Below, piece after piece: positions 1 through 5,901 of a DNA stretch of 8,243 bases. The translations under genes were made by a program, and so were the position numbers. How positions within the stretch are numbered: position 1 is the first letter of the stretch; each line of letters starts with the position of its first letter. Below the pieces are notes generated by a model. The model ran no database searches. It had not been told where the DNA came from and saw only the letters and a list, made by a program, of their open reading frames with translations. Source of the stretch: Actinomycetes bacterium (GTDB lineage: Bacteria; Planctomycetota; Phycisphaerae; JAACET01); contig DAOVKO010000089.1 of the NCBI GenBank assembly GCA_030631725.1, positions 1-8,243 of the forward strand. Reading direction: 5' to 3'.

Positions 1-512
1 AGGCCATGCAGGAGCTCATCGATCAGTCCCGCGATGTCCTCGACGAAAGGGAAGTCCGCAAAGAGGCCCTTCCCCACCAGATCGCCTTCAACCTCTTTTC
101 GCACAACTCCGACATCGGGCCCGAAGGCTACTGCGAAGAAGAGATGAAGATGGTCCACGAGACCCGCAAGATGTTCCATTGCCCCCAGCTGGCCATCACC
201 GCCACCACCATCCGCGTCCCCGTCCTGCGGGCCCACTCCGAGGCCATCAATATCGAGCTGACCAACCCCATGAGCCCTGACGAAGTCCGCGACATCCTCT
301 CCAAGGCCCCCGGAATCAAGGTTGTCGACGACCGGCAGGGGAATTACTTCCCCATGCCTCTGGATGCCTCCGGCAAGGACGACATCCTCGTCGGCCGCAT
401 CCGCCAGGATATCTCCCGCTCCGATGGACGGGGAATCGATATGTTTGTCAGCGGCGATCAGCTGCTCAAGGGCGCCGCTCTAAATGCCGTGCAGATCGCC
501 GAGCTACTCTAG
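1..512 (+). CDS. asd: Aspartate-semialdehyde dehydrogenase, C-terminal part (5' end outside window)
   Basis: The enzyme reduces L-aspartyl-4-phosphate to aspartate semialdehyde with NADPH. This is the branch point to lysine/diaminopimelate, threonine and methionine, and it acts in the cytoplasm. The reading frame is open from base 3 to TAG at 510-512, so about 169 residues are present and the N-terminal NADPH domain with the catalytic cysteine lies upstream. Visible family signatures are the substrate-binding stretch EEEMKMVHETRKM, the block TTIRVPVLRAHSEAINIEL with the conserved Arg and the catalytic His in RAHSE, and the C-terminal cofactor-site helix GAALNAVQIAELL. The ATG at base 6 is internal, because the AMQEL segment aligns with the middle of the family. 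The next gene, truA, starts 10 nt after the stop, so the two are probably co-transcribed. The family assignment is secure; only the missing 5' part is unknown. Confidence 0.96.
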   Translation, partial: AMQELIDQSRDVLDEREVRKEALPHQIAFNLFSHNSDIGPEGYCEEEMKMVHETRKMFHCPQLAITATTIRVPVLRAHSEAINIELTNPMSPDEVRDILSKAPGIKVVDDRQGNYFPMPLDASGKDDILVGRIRQDISRSDGRGIDMFVSGDQLLKGAALNAVQIAELL

Positions 513-522
513 CCTGCATACA

Positions 523-1260
523 GTGCGCAACATCAAGCTCATCATCGCTTACGATGGCTCCAACTATCACGGCTGGCAGATTCAGTCAGCCGATCTGCCC
601 ACCGTCCAGGGACTGCTCAAGTCAGCTATCCAACGCGTCGTCCGCCATCCGATCATCCTCCACGGCACCAGCCGCACCGACGCCGGCGTCCACGCCGTCG
701 GACAAGTGGCCAACTTTCAGACCGATTGCCAAATCCCCGCCGACCGCATCCGCCTGGCCGTCAACAGCCGATGCCCTGCCGATATTACGATCCGCTACGC
801 CTGCGAAGTACCCGAGGATTTCCACGCCGGCTTCTCCGCCAAGAGCAAGCTCTACCGCTATCGCATCTACAACGCCTCGGGCCGTCCCGTCGAGTTGGTG
901 AATAAGTGCTACCATTATTGGCGACAGCTGGATGTGGCCAAGATGAGCCAAGCAGCGGACGTGTTGCTGGGAAGGCACGACTTCGCCGCTTTTGCCTCCA
1001 GCTCGGACCGCCGAGCCACAACTGAAAGAGAGCTTTTTCGCTGTGAAGTGTACCGTCATGCCCACGAAGTTATCATCGAGATCGAAGGCGACGGATTCCT
1101 TTACAACATGGTCCGCAACATCGTCGGCACACTCCTGGAGATCGGCCGCGGACATTGGCCCGTCGAACGCATCGCCGAAATCCTCGCCAGCCGCGACCGC
1201 CAACAAGCCGGACCAACCGCTCCCTCCGCCGGCCTTACCCTAATCTGGGTCAAATACTAA
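523..1260 (+). CDS. truA: tRNA pseudouridine(38-40) synthase TruA
   Basis: TruA isomerises uridines 38-40 in the anticodon arm of tRNAs to pseudouridine. I chose the GTG at 523 (VRNIKLIIAYDGSNYHGWQ), which gives 245 residues and places the family's AYDG/YHGWQ block at the extreme N terminus. An ATG at 484 in the same frame would add 13 residues that do not look conserved and would overlap asd by 29 nt. Neither start has a clear Shine-Dalgarno sequence. The catalytic aspartate is D53 in GTSRTDAGVHA (48-58). The active-site tyrosine region is LYRYRIYN (from 110), and the C-terminal FLYNMVRNIVG block is at 192-202. Length and motif order match a complete enzyme. The gene follows asd by 10 nt and is closed by the terminator at 1266-1294. 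The link with asd appears to be transcriptional only. Confidence 0.96.
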   Translation: MRNIKLIIAYDGSNYHGWQIQSADLPTVQGLLKSAIQRVVRHPIILHGTSRTDAGVHAVGQVANFQTDCQIPADRIRLAVNSRCPADITIRYACEVPEDFHAGFSAKSKLYRYRIYNASGRPVELVNKCYHYWRQLDVAKMSQAADVLLGRHDFAAFASSSDRRATTERELFRCEVYRHAHEVIIEIEGDGFLYNMVRNIVGTLLEIGRGHWPVERIAEILASRDRQQAGPTAPSAGLTLIWVKY

Positions 1261-1265
1261 CAACG

Positions 1266-1294
1266 CCCCCGGCCTGCGTGCCGGGGGTTTCTTT
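1266..1294 (+). terminator. Intrinsic terminator after truA
   Basis: A perfect 8-bp GC stem, CCCCCGGC (1266-1273) with GCCGGGGG (1280-1287), encloses the 6-nt loop CTGCGT and is followed by TTTCTTT. It begins 6 nt after the truA stop codon and ends the asd-truA unit. Read on the minus strand, the hairpin is not followed by a good U-tract, so it is unlikely to serve the convergent gene that ends at 1341 equally well. Confidence 0.92.
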
Positions 1295-1299
1295 CTGTC

Positions 1300-1319
1300 A
1301 TTCCCGCGAAAGCGGAAAT
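1300..1319. repeat. dRS3-like palindromic intergenic repeat, one arm imperfect
   Basis: The 20-mer ATTCCCGCGAAAGCGGAAAT has the form ATTCCC-N8-GGRAAT, with CGC..GCG extending the pairing inward. It is one base away from ATTCCC-N8-GGGAAT, the layout described for the dRS3 repeat of Neisseria; similar GTCATTCCCGCG elements occur between genes in many other bacteria. It lies between the truA terminator and the 3' end of the convergent gene. I can see only one copy in this window, so calling it a repeat rests on resemblance. Confidence 0.5.
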
Positions 1320-1340
1320 CCAAATAATAGGTAATTATCC

Positions 1341-1940
1341 CTATTTCCTGTCCCTGTCTCCCTGCAGCCTCTCGTTAATGGCATTCCGGATTGCTTCGCA
1401 TGCAGAAATGAGAGCGCCATACTCTAAGTGGTGAAATTGGTAGTTGCCTTGATTTGGCTCAGTGAATTCGTAAATGTATCTCCAAGAACTGAAGACATCT
1501 CCCGATCGATCGAGAACATCTTCGAGACAAATGACTCTCCTAGCCTTGTCGTTCCATTTCGGCGTGTCTGGCGCCCCCTTGGCGAAGGTTATGATCCCGC
1601 GTTTGCCAAACCAGTCTCTCTTCATTATCTCGCGCCATGACTTCTCGATCTCGTCTCTGACCTTCCGAGGAATCTGCCAGTATAGCTTGCCGAGATTGTG
1701 GCCTCTAGGCACATCCTGCTCCAGTTGGGCAAGGAGCGTCTTGATATACAGCTCTACGGCAAAGGCGAGGTTTGATGCTACTGCCACTAAATCGCCTAAC
1801 TCACGTGAAGGAGCTTGTGGGCCCTCTTTCACGTCCTCTGCAATTCTAGCGAGGAATGGTTCCGCAACTCGTTGAAAGGCTTCGGCGCAGACAAGGGCCG
1901 CGCCTATGTCACGGTGATGTCTCGATAGTGGTTGTCCCAT
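1341..1940 (-). CDS. Hypothetical HEPN-like helical protein
   Basis: This is a 199-residue, mostly helical soluble protein with no signal peptide or membrane segment. Residues 55-98 (ASNLAFAVELYIK..., then RGHNLGKLYWQIPRKVRDEIE) look like the core of HEPN-type proteins, where an ELYLK helix is followed by GHDL/KLF and a second helix. HEPN proteins are often toxin RNases or abortive-infection proteins, but the catalytic RX4-6H motif is not visible here, so I infer fold only, not activity. Residues 103-165 (around WREIMKRDWFGKRG and the aromatic SSWRYIYEF) form an additional unrecognised region. The ATG is supported by AGAGGAG, read on the minus strand at 1953-1947, 6 nt before the start. Base composition is visibly more AT-rich and codon use less C-ending than in truA or pyrF, which suggests acquisition. 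No partner gene lies next to it. The gene looks real; its function is unknown. Confidence 0.82.
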   Translation of the reverse strand: MGQPLSRHHRDIGAALVCAEAFQRVAEPFLARIAEDVKEGPQAPSRELGDLVAVASNLAFAVELYIKTLLAQLEQDVPRGHNLGKLYWQIPRKVRDEIEKSWREIMKRDWFGKRGIITFAKGAPDTPKWNDKARRVICLEDVLDRSGDVFSSWRYIYEFTEPNQGNYQFHHLEYGALISACEAIRNAINERLQGDRDRK

Positions 1941-1967
1941 CGGTGACTCCTCTAAGTATGTCTGTGG

Positions 1968-2005
1968 TTATACTCATAGTGTGACGTGGCCTAAAAATGA
2001 TTATA
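1968..2005 (-). promoter_or_regulatory. Candidate -10 elements for the HEPN-like gene
   Basis: On the minus strand a perfect TATAAT is at 2005-2000 and a second TATAAC is at 1973-1968, upstream of the ribosome binding site. Neither has a convincing -35 hexamer at 16-18 nt (TGGTTC and TTTAGG occupy those positions), so this is a weak promoter call based on the -10 match and location. Confidence 0.35.
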
Positions 2006-2102
2006 CTGTCCGTATACAAGGGGAACCACACCCTGTTTCTCGATATAGATTATCCCGGAAGTGGGATATGGTCAATGGAGGATTATTACCGAAACAAAAG
2101 GG

Positions 2103-2132
2103 ACAAAGGCACAGAGGCACAAAGGCACAAAG
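2103..2132. repeat. Tandem 8-nt repeat ACAAAGGC, about 3.75 units
   Basis: The units are ACAAAGGC (2103-2110), ACAGAGGC (2111-2118), ACAAAGGC (2119-2126) and a partial ACAAAG (2127-2132). The same CACAGAGGCACAAAGGCAC wording is, to my knowledge, a recurrent intergenic element in several environmental bacterial genomes. It is immediately followed by an A-rich stretch. Confidence 0.75.
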
Positions 2133-2161
2133 CAGATAAAAAAACGCAGAAGAAAGAAGAA

Positions 2162-2256
2162 TTACTCGTCGGCGGCCATCGGCCTAAACTGAATCTCCAG
2201 CAAGCCTCGGCTAATCCGTATCAAAGCCCATCGACCTCCACTACGAACTCCACTGG
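2162..2256 (-). pseudogene. Frameshifted remnant of a second copy of the 3' end of the neighbouring membrane-protein gene
   Basis: Read on the minus strand, 2224-2162 encodes LIRISRGLLEIQFRPMAADE followed by TAA. The intact gene at 2517-3236 ends IRITPGLLEIQFRPMATGD; 14 of the last 19 positions are identical. Immediately upstream, in another frame (2256-2224), PVEFVVEVDGL continues the similarity (intact gene: LQMAVED), so the two parts are joined by a shift of 2 inserted or 1 deleted nt near 2222. At DNA level 2174-2200 matches 2529-2555 in 26 of 27 bases. There is no start codon and nothing further upstream resembles the parent gene, because the lysine-rich micro-gene begins there. I read it as the decayed tail of a tandem duplicate; conservation for some other reason cannot be excluded. 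Confidence 0.72.
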
Positions 2257-2260
2257 GCAA

Positions 2261-2368
2261 TTATCTATTCTTCTTTTCCCTTTTCAATTTCCGCTTTTCC
2301 TTTGGACTAAGCTTGGCTTGTTTGCGTTGTTCTCTTTTGCCTTTATCTTTTTTTCCTTTATCACCCAT
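2261..2368 (-). CDS. Lysine-rich 35-residue small protein
   Basis: This short gene encodes MGDKGKKDKGKREQRKQAKL followed by SPKEKRKLKREKKNR and TAA, 35 residues in all. Roughly half of the residues are Lys or Arg, and there are no Cys, Trp, Tyr or Phe. A textbook ribosome binding site, AAGGAG, lies 8 nt before the ATG on the minus strand, which makes chance unlikely. The MGDKGKKDKGKRE...PKEKRKLKREKK pattern resembles small basic conserved hypothetical proteins I recall from diverse bacteria; their function is unknown to me. High charge suggests an extended nucleic-acid- or ribosome-associated peptide, but that is inference. It lies downstream of the membrane-protein gene (2517-3236) on the same strand and may share its transcript. 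The start of the coding region shows no sign of decay. Confidence 0.8.
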   Translation of the reverse strand: MGDKGKKDKGKREQRKQAKLSPKEKRKLKREKKNR

Positions 2369-2417
2369 ATCTGTTTCTCCTTATTAGTTTTTCTTTTCTT
2401 TCTTCTAATCAGTGTCA

Positions 2418-2494
2418 ATCTGTGTTCATCTGTGGCTAATAATCTTCTCTGTATTTCTTGCAATCCACATTATCTGTATTTATCTGTGGCTAAT
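2418..2494. repeat. Two direct copies of an ATCTGTG..CATCTGTGGCTAAT intergenic repeat
   Basis: The 23-nt stretch at 2418-2440 recurs at 2472-2494 with two mismatches; each copy ends ATCTGTGGCTAAT and itself holds two ATCTGT words. This wording resembles dispersed intergenic repeats seen in planctomycete-like and other environmental genomes (recalled, not searched). Read on the minus strand, the first copy and its flank include TTGACA (2418-2413), which could act as a -35 for the lysine-rich gene, although no good -10 follows at the right spacing. Confidence 0.7.
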
Positions 2495-2516
2495 TAATCT
2501 TTTTTCTCCTTCGTGC

Positions 2517-3236
2517 CTAGTCGCCAGTGGCCATCGGCCGAAACTGAATCTCCAGAAGGCCGGGAGTGATGCGTATATCTTCCACGGCCATCTGCAGGTC
2601 TTCGCGGGTGACGAAATTAGCCGGCACGGGTGTTCCCGAAAGAGCTGTGAAGACCCTGGTCATCAGGTCCTTATTCTTCTTGGCCGTTTTGGCCTGCTCC
2701 GAGTTCGATCTGCTCGCTGTCAGCTTGGCCGTCACCGATTGTTCGAGCTGATTGAGCGTATCCGGCAAAAAATTCTCCGGCAGCCCCAGGGCACCGGCCT
2801 TGAGCCGATCCAGCTCTATGTGCAGCAGCCCACCGGAATCTACGAAGGGCCTGATCCGCACCGAAACCACCGAGCTCTTTCCCTTCCACGTAACCATCGC
2901 CCCCGCCCAGGCTGCCCCGTTCCCCAAGGATATTACCGGGTCGGCGATGTAATCCGGCAAAATACGATGCCGGTCTATCCGAACAGCCAACATGTCGTTG
3001 ATCTGCTCGTCCGTCAGCTCCAGAATGAACGGCTCATTCATCTGAGAGGCGTTCGTGAAGTCGGCTACAGTGCCGAACATGCGTTCCTCAGCAGCCAAGA
3101 GATCCTCACGACTGAGCTGTCTGGGCCGATACCATTTGGGCCTGAGCCCAATCAGAACCCAAGCAACTACTCCGCTGACAATCACCAGCAAGATCAGTCC
3201 CAATACGCTTAGGGCTATTCTTCTTTTCCTGGTCAT
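2517..3236 (-). CDS. Single-pass membrane-anchored protein of unknown function
   Basis: This 239-residue protein has a short basic N terminus (MTRKRR), one hydrophobic helix at about 7-31 (IALSVLGLILLVIVSGVVAW) and a large C-terminal part likely outside the cytoplasmic membrane. That part contains FILELTDEQINDMLAVRI (70-87), a run of beta-strand-like segments (VSVRIRPF, LLHIELDRL), a charged QAKTAKKNKD stretch near 181-190, and a conserved-looking tail, IRITPGLLEIQFRPMA (221-236). The ELTDEQIN pattern is loosely reminiscent of YpmS/DUF2140-type anchored proteins, but I would not assign it. No clear Shine-Dalgarno sequence precedes the ATG at 3236. The gene is divergent from pyrF across 227 nt. 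A duplicate of its last codons lies at 2162-2256. The competing + strand reading frame (2412-3212) is less protein-like and lacks these features. Confidence 0.82.
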   Translation of the reverse strand: MTRKRRIALSVLGLILLVIVSGVVAWVLIGLRPKWYRPRQLSREDLLAAEERMFGTVADFTNASQMNEPFILELTDEQINDMLAVRIDRHRILPDYIADPVISLGNGAAWAGAMVTWKGKSSVVSVRIRPFVDSGGLLHIELDRLKAGALGLPENFLPDTLNQLEQSVTAKLTASRSNSEQAKTAKKNKDLMTRVFTALSGTPVPANFVTREDLQMAVEDIRITPGLLEIQFRPMATGD

Positions 3237-3369
3237 CGCTGCTGCTCAATCCGCCGACTACTTCTCGAGGCAAATACAATGTCGAGTTTCTTTCTATCAT
3301 CTCCACTCGACCCCTGCAAGGAAGTAAATCAGAACGGCCCGAAAGAAGCACTCCACAAATTCATTACCC

Positions 3370-3398
3370 TTGGCAAGTGGCGGCTGGTTTGTTATAGT
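3370..3398 (+). promoter_or_regulatory. Sigma70-type promoter for pyrF-murD
   Basis: TTGGCA (3370-3375) and TATAGT (3393-3398) are separated by exactly 17 nt, each one base from consensus. Transcription would start near 3405, leaving a leader of roughly 60 nt before the pyrF start. The location in the divergent gap between the membrane-protein gene and pyrF fits. Confidence 0.75.
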
Positions 3399-3463
3399 GT
3401 CCGCTTGCCCCGCAGATGTTAGCCGGGCCAGTGTAGTTCAAACTTTGTTGAAAGGAATCGTGC

Positions 3464-4420
3464 GTGCCTGAACATTTTGCCGATCGAATCATTGACATTT
3501 GTCAGAAGAAAGACAGCCGTTTGGTCCTGGGTTTCGACCCCGTCTATTCCAAGCTGCCCGCAGCTATTACCGAGCAGAAGGAGCTCAACGACGAGCTGGA
3601 CTGCGAAGCCAGCCTCGACGCCATCATGGAGTTCGGCCGCAAGGTCTTTACCCTGGTTGCCGACCACGTGGTCGCCGTCAAGATGAACCTGGCCTTCTTC
3701 GAGCGCTATTTGTGGGACGGGCTCGACACCTATTACTCCCTCATCCAGGAAGCCAAGGCCCTGGGCCTGGAGGTAATAGCCGACGCCAAACGCTGCGACA
3801 TAGGCTCCACCGCCAGTGCCTACGCCGACGGACTCCTGGCCAACCCCAGCTTCGTCAACATGGACGATTTGGCCGGCCCCGATGCCATCACCGTCAACCC
3901 CTATTGCGGCCTCGAGGGCGTTGAGCCGTTCATCGACGTCGCCGCCGAGCAGCACAAGGGAGTATTCGTGCTGGTCCGTTCCAGCAATCCTTCCGGGGCT
4001 GACATACAGGACTTCGCCGACGCCGACGGCAAACGCTTCTTTGAGCACGTGGGCGAGCACGTAGCCTCCTGGGCTTCAGCCAGCCGGCTGATCGGCCAAA
4101 GCGGCTTCAGCTGCGTAGGAATGGTCGTCGGGGCAACCAAGCCCGACGACCTCGAACTGCTGCGCGAACGCTGCCCCCAAATGCTCTTTCTCGTGCCCGG
4201 CTACGGCGCCCAGGGAGGCACTGCCGCAGATTGCGCCCGCGGCTTCCGCACCGATGGCCTAGGAACCCTGGTTTCCAGTTCGCGGGCCATTATCTATGCC
4301 TTCGATCGGCCCGAATACGTCGAAATGTTCAGCGGCGATTGGGAGGCTGCCATCCAGCGGGCTGCTGCCGACATGCAAAAAGAACTCAACGAAGCCCTCA
4401 CCGCCCGCCAGAGCAGTTGA
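3464..4420 (+). CDS. pyrF: Orotidine 5'-phosphate decarboxylase (type 2 PyrF)
   Basis: PyrF catalyses the last step of de novo UMP synthesis, decarboxylating OMP in the cytoplasm. The start is GTG at 3464, with AAAGGAA ending 7 nt upstream, giving 318 residues; this is longer than the E. coli-type enzyme and fits the type 2 subfamily. Seen in order: LGFDP with D25, the substrate-contacting K73 in AVKMN, and the catalytic tetrad segment ADAKRCDIGST with D107, K109 and D112. Then come TVNPYCGLEG and VLVRSSNPSG, the phosphate-binding VPGYGAQGG (244-252), and SSSRAIIYAF with R274. All key residues are intact. It is the first gene after the promoter at 3370-3398, and murD follows 29 nt downstream. 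The pairing with a cell-wall gene looks like operon convenience rather than a shared pathway. Confidence 0.96.
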   Translation: MPEHFADRIIDICQKKDSRLVLGFDPVYSKLPAAITEQKELNDELDCEASLDAIMEFGRKVFTLVADHVVAVKMNLAFFERYLWDGLDTYYSLIQEAKALGLEVIADAKRCDIGSTASAYADGLLANPSFVNMDDLAGPDAITVNPYCGLEGVEPFIDVAAEQHKGVFVLVRSSNPSGADIQDFADADGKRFFEHVGEHVASWASASRLIGQSGFSCVGMVVGATKPDDLELLRERCPQMLFLVPGYGAQGGTAADCARGFRTDGLGTLVSSSRAIIYAFDRPEYVEMFSGDWEAAIQRAAADMQKELNEALTARQSS

Positions 4421-4449
4421 GCCTTTCGCAGCCCCAACCTTCTAAAGCC

Positions 4450-5901
4450 ATGAGCGCACAGCTCTTTGAGAGATTTTCTCTGGACCCCAACCGCCTGGGC
4501 GGCAAGAGAATCACCGTCATGGGCCTGGGCCGATTCGGGGGCGGTCTCGCTGCCGCACGTTTTTTTGCCCAGCGCGGCTCTCAGGTTACCGTAACCGACC
4601 TCGCTGAGGCGGATACCCTCGAGCAATCCATCCAGGACCTCACCGACCTGCCCGACATCATCTTCCATCTGGGCCGACATCTCCCGGACGATTTCACCGC
4701 TACCGATGCCGTCGTGGTTAACCCCGCGGTGCCCCCGGACTCACCATTCCTGGGTCTGGCCCGCCAAGCTAAGGTACCCCTGACCACCGAAATCAATATC
4801 TTCTTCCAGCTCTGCCCCGCAAGAATCGTGGGCGTAACCGGCTCAAACGGCAAGAGCACAACCACGGCCATGATCGCCTCGATCCTCTCTGCCGCTGTCG
4901 ATGCCGGCCAGGGCGATTTCCGGCAAGTGTTTCTGGGCGGCAATATCGGTCACAGCCTGCTCTGCGAACTGGAACAAATCACCGCGGCTGACGTGGCCGT
5001 GCTCGAGCTGTCTAGCTTTCAGCTCGAGGCCCTCGCCGCCGAGCAAACCTGCCCACAAGTAGCCGTCTGGACGAATTTGTCGCCCAACCATCTCGACCGC
5101 CACGCAACCTTAGAAGCTTACCGCAAGGCCAAAGAGAACATATACCGCTTCCAGGGGCCCGAGGACCTGCTGATCTACAACGCCGATGATGCCGGATCGG
5201 AGTTTTTGGGCTCCGATCGAAAAGTACCAGGTCGGCGAATGACCTTCTCCCTCAAAGGCCCTCCTGCCGACTGCTATCTGGCCGACGGCTGGCTGAGAGT
5301 GCAGTATCCGCAAACCGCCCGCGTGGAAAGGGTTCTCTGCGCAGAGGATTTGCCCGTCCCCGGCCAGCACAACATAGCCAACGCCCTGGCCGCTACTTGT
5401 GTGGCCGCAGAAGCTAAGCTCCCCCCGGAAATTATCGCTGGGGGACTCAAGAGTTTCAAACCCCTCCCTCATCGCTTGGAACTCATCGCCAGCGTCTCTG
5501 GCGTCGACTATTACGACGACTCCATTGCCACCACTCCAGAATCAGCGCTGCTCGGCTTGAATTCCTTCGATAAGCCTGCTATTATAATTCTAGGCGGCAA
5601 GGATAAGGGAGCAGAGTTTGACACATTATTAACTGCTTGCGTGAGTAAGGCTTACGGCGTTATCTGCCTGGGGCAGACCCGCCAAAAGCTCTTTGAAAAG
5701 CTCCTCAAGCTCCGCGGCTCGGCTCAGCAGCCATATCTACTCGAGGTCGAAACCCTCGAACAAGCCGTAAAAGCCGCAGCCGCCTTGGCCAAGCCCGGCC
5801 AAGTAGTACTGCTTAGCCCGGGTTGTGCCAGCTATGACATGTTCACAAATTTCGCCCATCGCGGCCGGGAATTTGTCCAAATCGTTCGTGCCCTGCCATA
5901 G
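4450..5901 (+). CDS. murD: UDP-N-acetylmuramoyl-L-alanine--D-glutamate ligase
   Basis: MurD adds D-glutamate to UDP-MurNAc-L-Ala using ATP, a cytoplasmic step of peptidoglycan synthesis. From ATG 4450 it has 483 residues. Domains in order: the N-terminal Rossmann-like UDP-binding part with VMGLGRFGGG; the central ATPase with P-loop GVTGSNGKSTTT (128-138), NIGHSLL, LELSSFQLEA, NLSPNHLDRH (209-218) and K228 in AYRKAKENI, the expected carbamylated lysine; and the C-terminal domain with YYDDSIATTPES (D356, D357) and LSPGCASYDMFTNFAHRGREF (from 455). The DSIATTPE form replaces the DSKATN of E. coli, a variant I believe is shared by several phyla. No strong Shine-Dalgarno sequence precedes the ATG. 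An in-frame TTG at 4417 overlaps the pyrF TGA and is the main alternative start, adding 11 residues. The gene is likely co-transcribed with pyrF. Confidence 0.95.
   Translation: MSAQLFERFSLDPNRLGGKRITVMGLGRFGGGLAAARFFAQRGSQVTVTDLAEADTLEQSIQDLTDLPDIIFHLGRHLPDDFTATDAVVVNPAVPPDSPFLGLARQAKVPLTTEINIFFQLCPARIVGVTGSNGKSTTTAMIASILSAAVDAGQGDFRQVFLGGNIGHSLLCELEQITAADVAVLELSSFQLEALAAEQTCPQVAVWTNLSPNHLDRHATLEAYRKAKENIYRFQGPEDLLIYNADDAGSEFLGSDRKVPGRRMTFSLKGPPADCYLADGWLRVQYPQTARVERVLCAEDLPVPGQHNIANALAATCVAAEAKLPPEIIAGGLKSFKPLPHRLELIASVSGVDYYDDSIATTPESALLGLNSFDKPAIIILGGKDKGAEFDTLLTACVSKAYGVICLGQTRQKLFEKLLKLRGSAQQPYLLEVETLEQAVKAAAALAKPGQVVLLSPGCASYDMFTNFAHRGREFVQIVRALP

Larger units (their letters stand above)
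1941..2260. other. Gene-poor interval upstream of the HEPN-like gene
   Basis: Leaving aside the listed promoter candidates, tandem repeat and gene remnant, I see no gene here. A small inverted repeat, TATCCC-ggaagt-GGGATA (2051-2068), could be an operator or chance. A + strand reading frame covering 1997-2497 is open, but it translates repeats and the reverse complements of the remnant and the lysine-rich gene, so I do not call it. Confidence 0.5.

Noticed and set aside
622..1206. 194-codon minus-strand frame within truA
   Set aside because: Antisense shadow of a clearly recognised gene with C-ending codons; similar long shadows occur opposite pyrF and polA.
2103..2132. Possible CRISPR-like array
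   Set aside because: The units are 8 nt with no spacers; this is a simple tandem repeat.
1997..2497. 166-codon open frame on the + strand
   Set aside because: Its translation is made of repeats and the antisense of the lysine-rich gene and the remnant. The long Phe/Leu run is the reverse of a Lys-rich coding region, and no ribosome binding site is seen.
2412..3212. 266-codon open frame on the + strand opposite the membrane-protein gene
   Set aside because: The minus-strand frame has a clean transmembrane helix, a plausible residue mix and a related tail elsewhere; the + frame has none of these.
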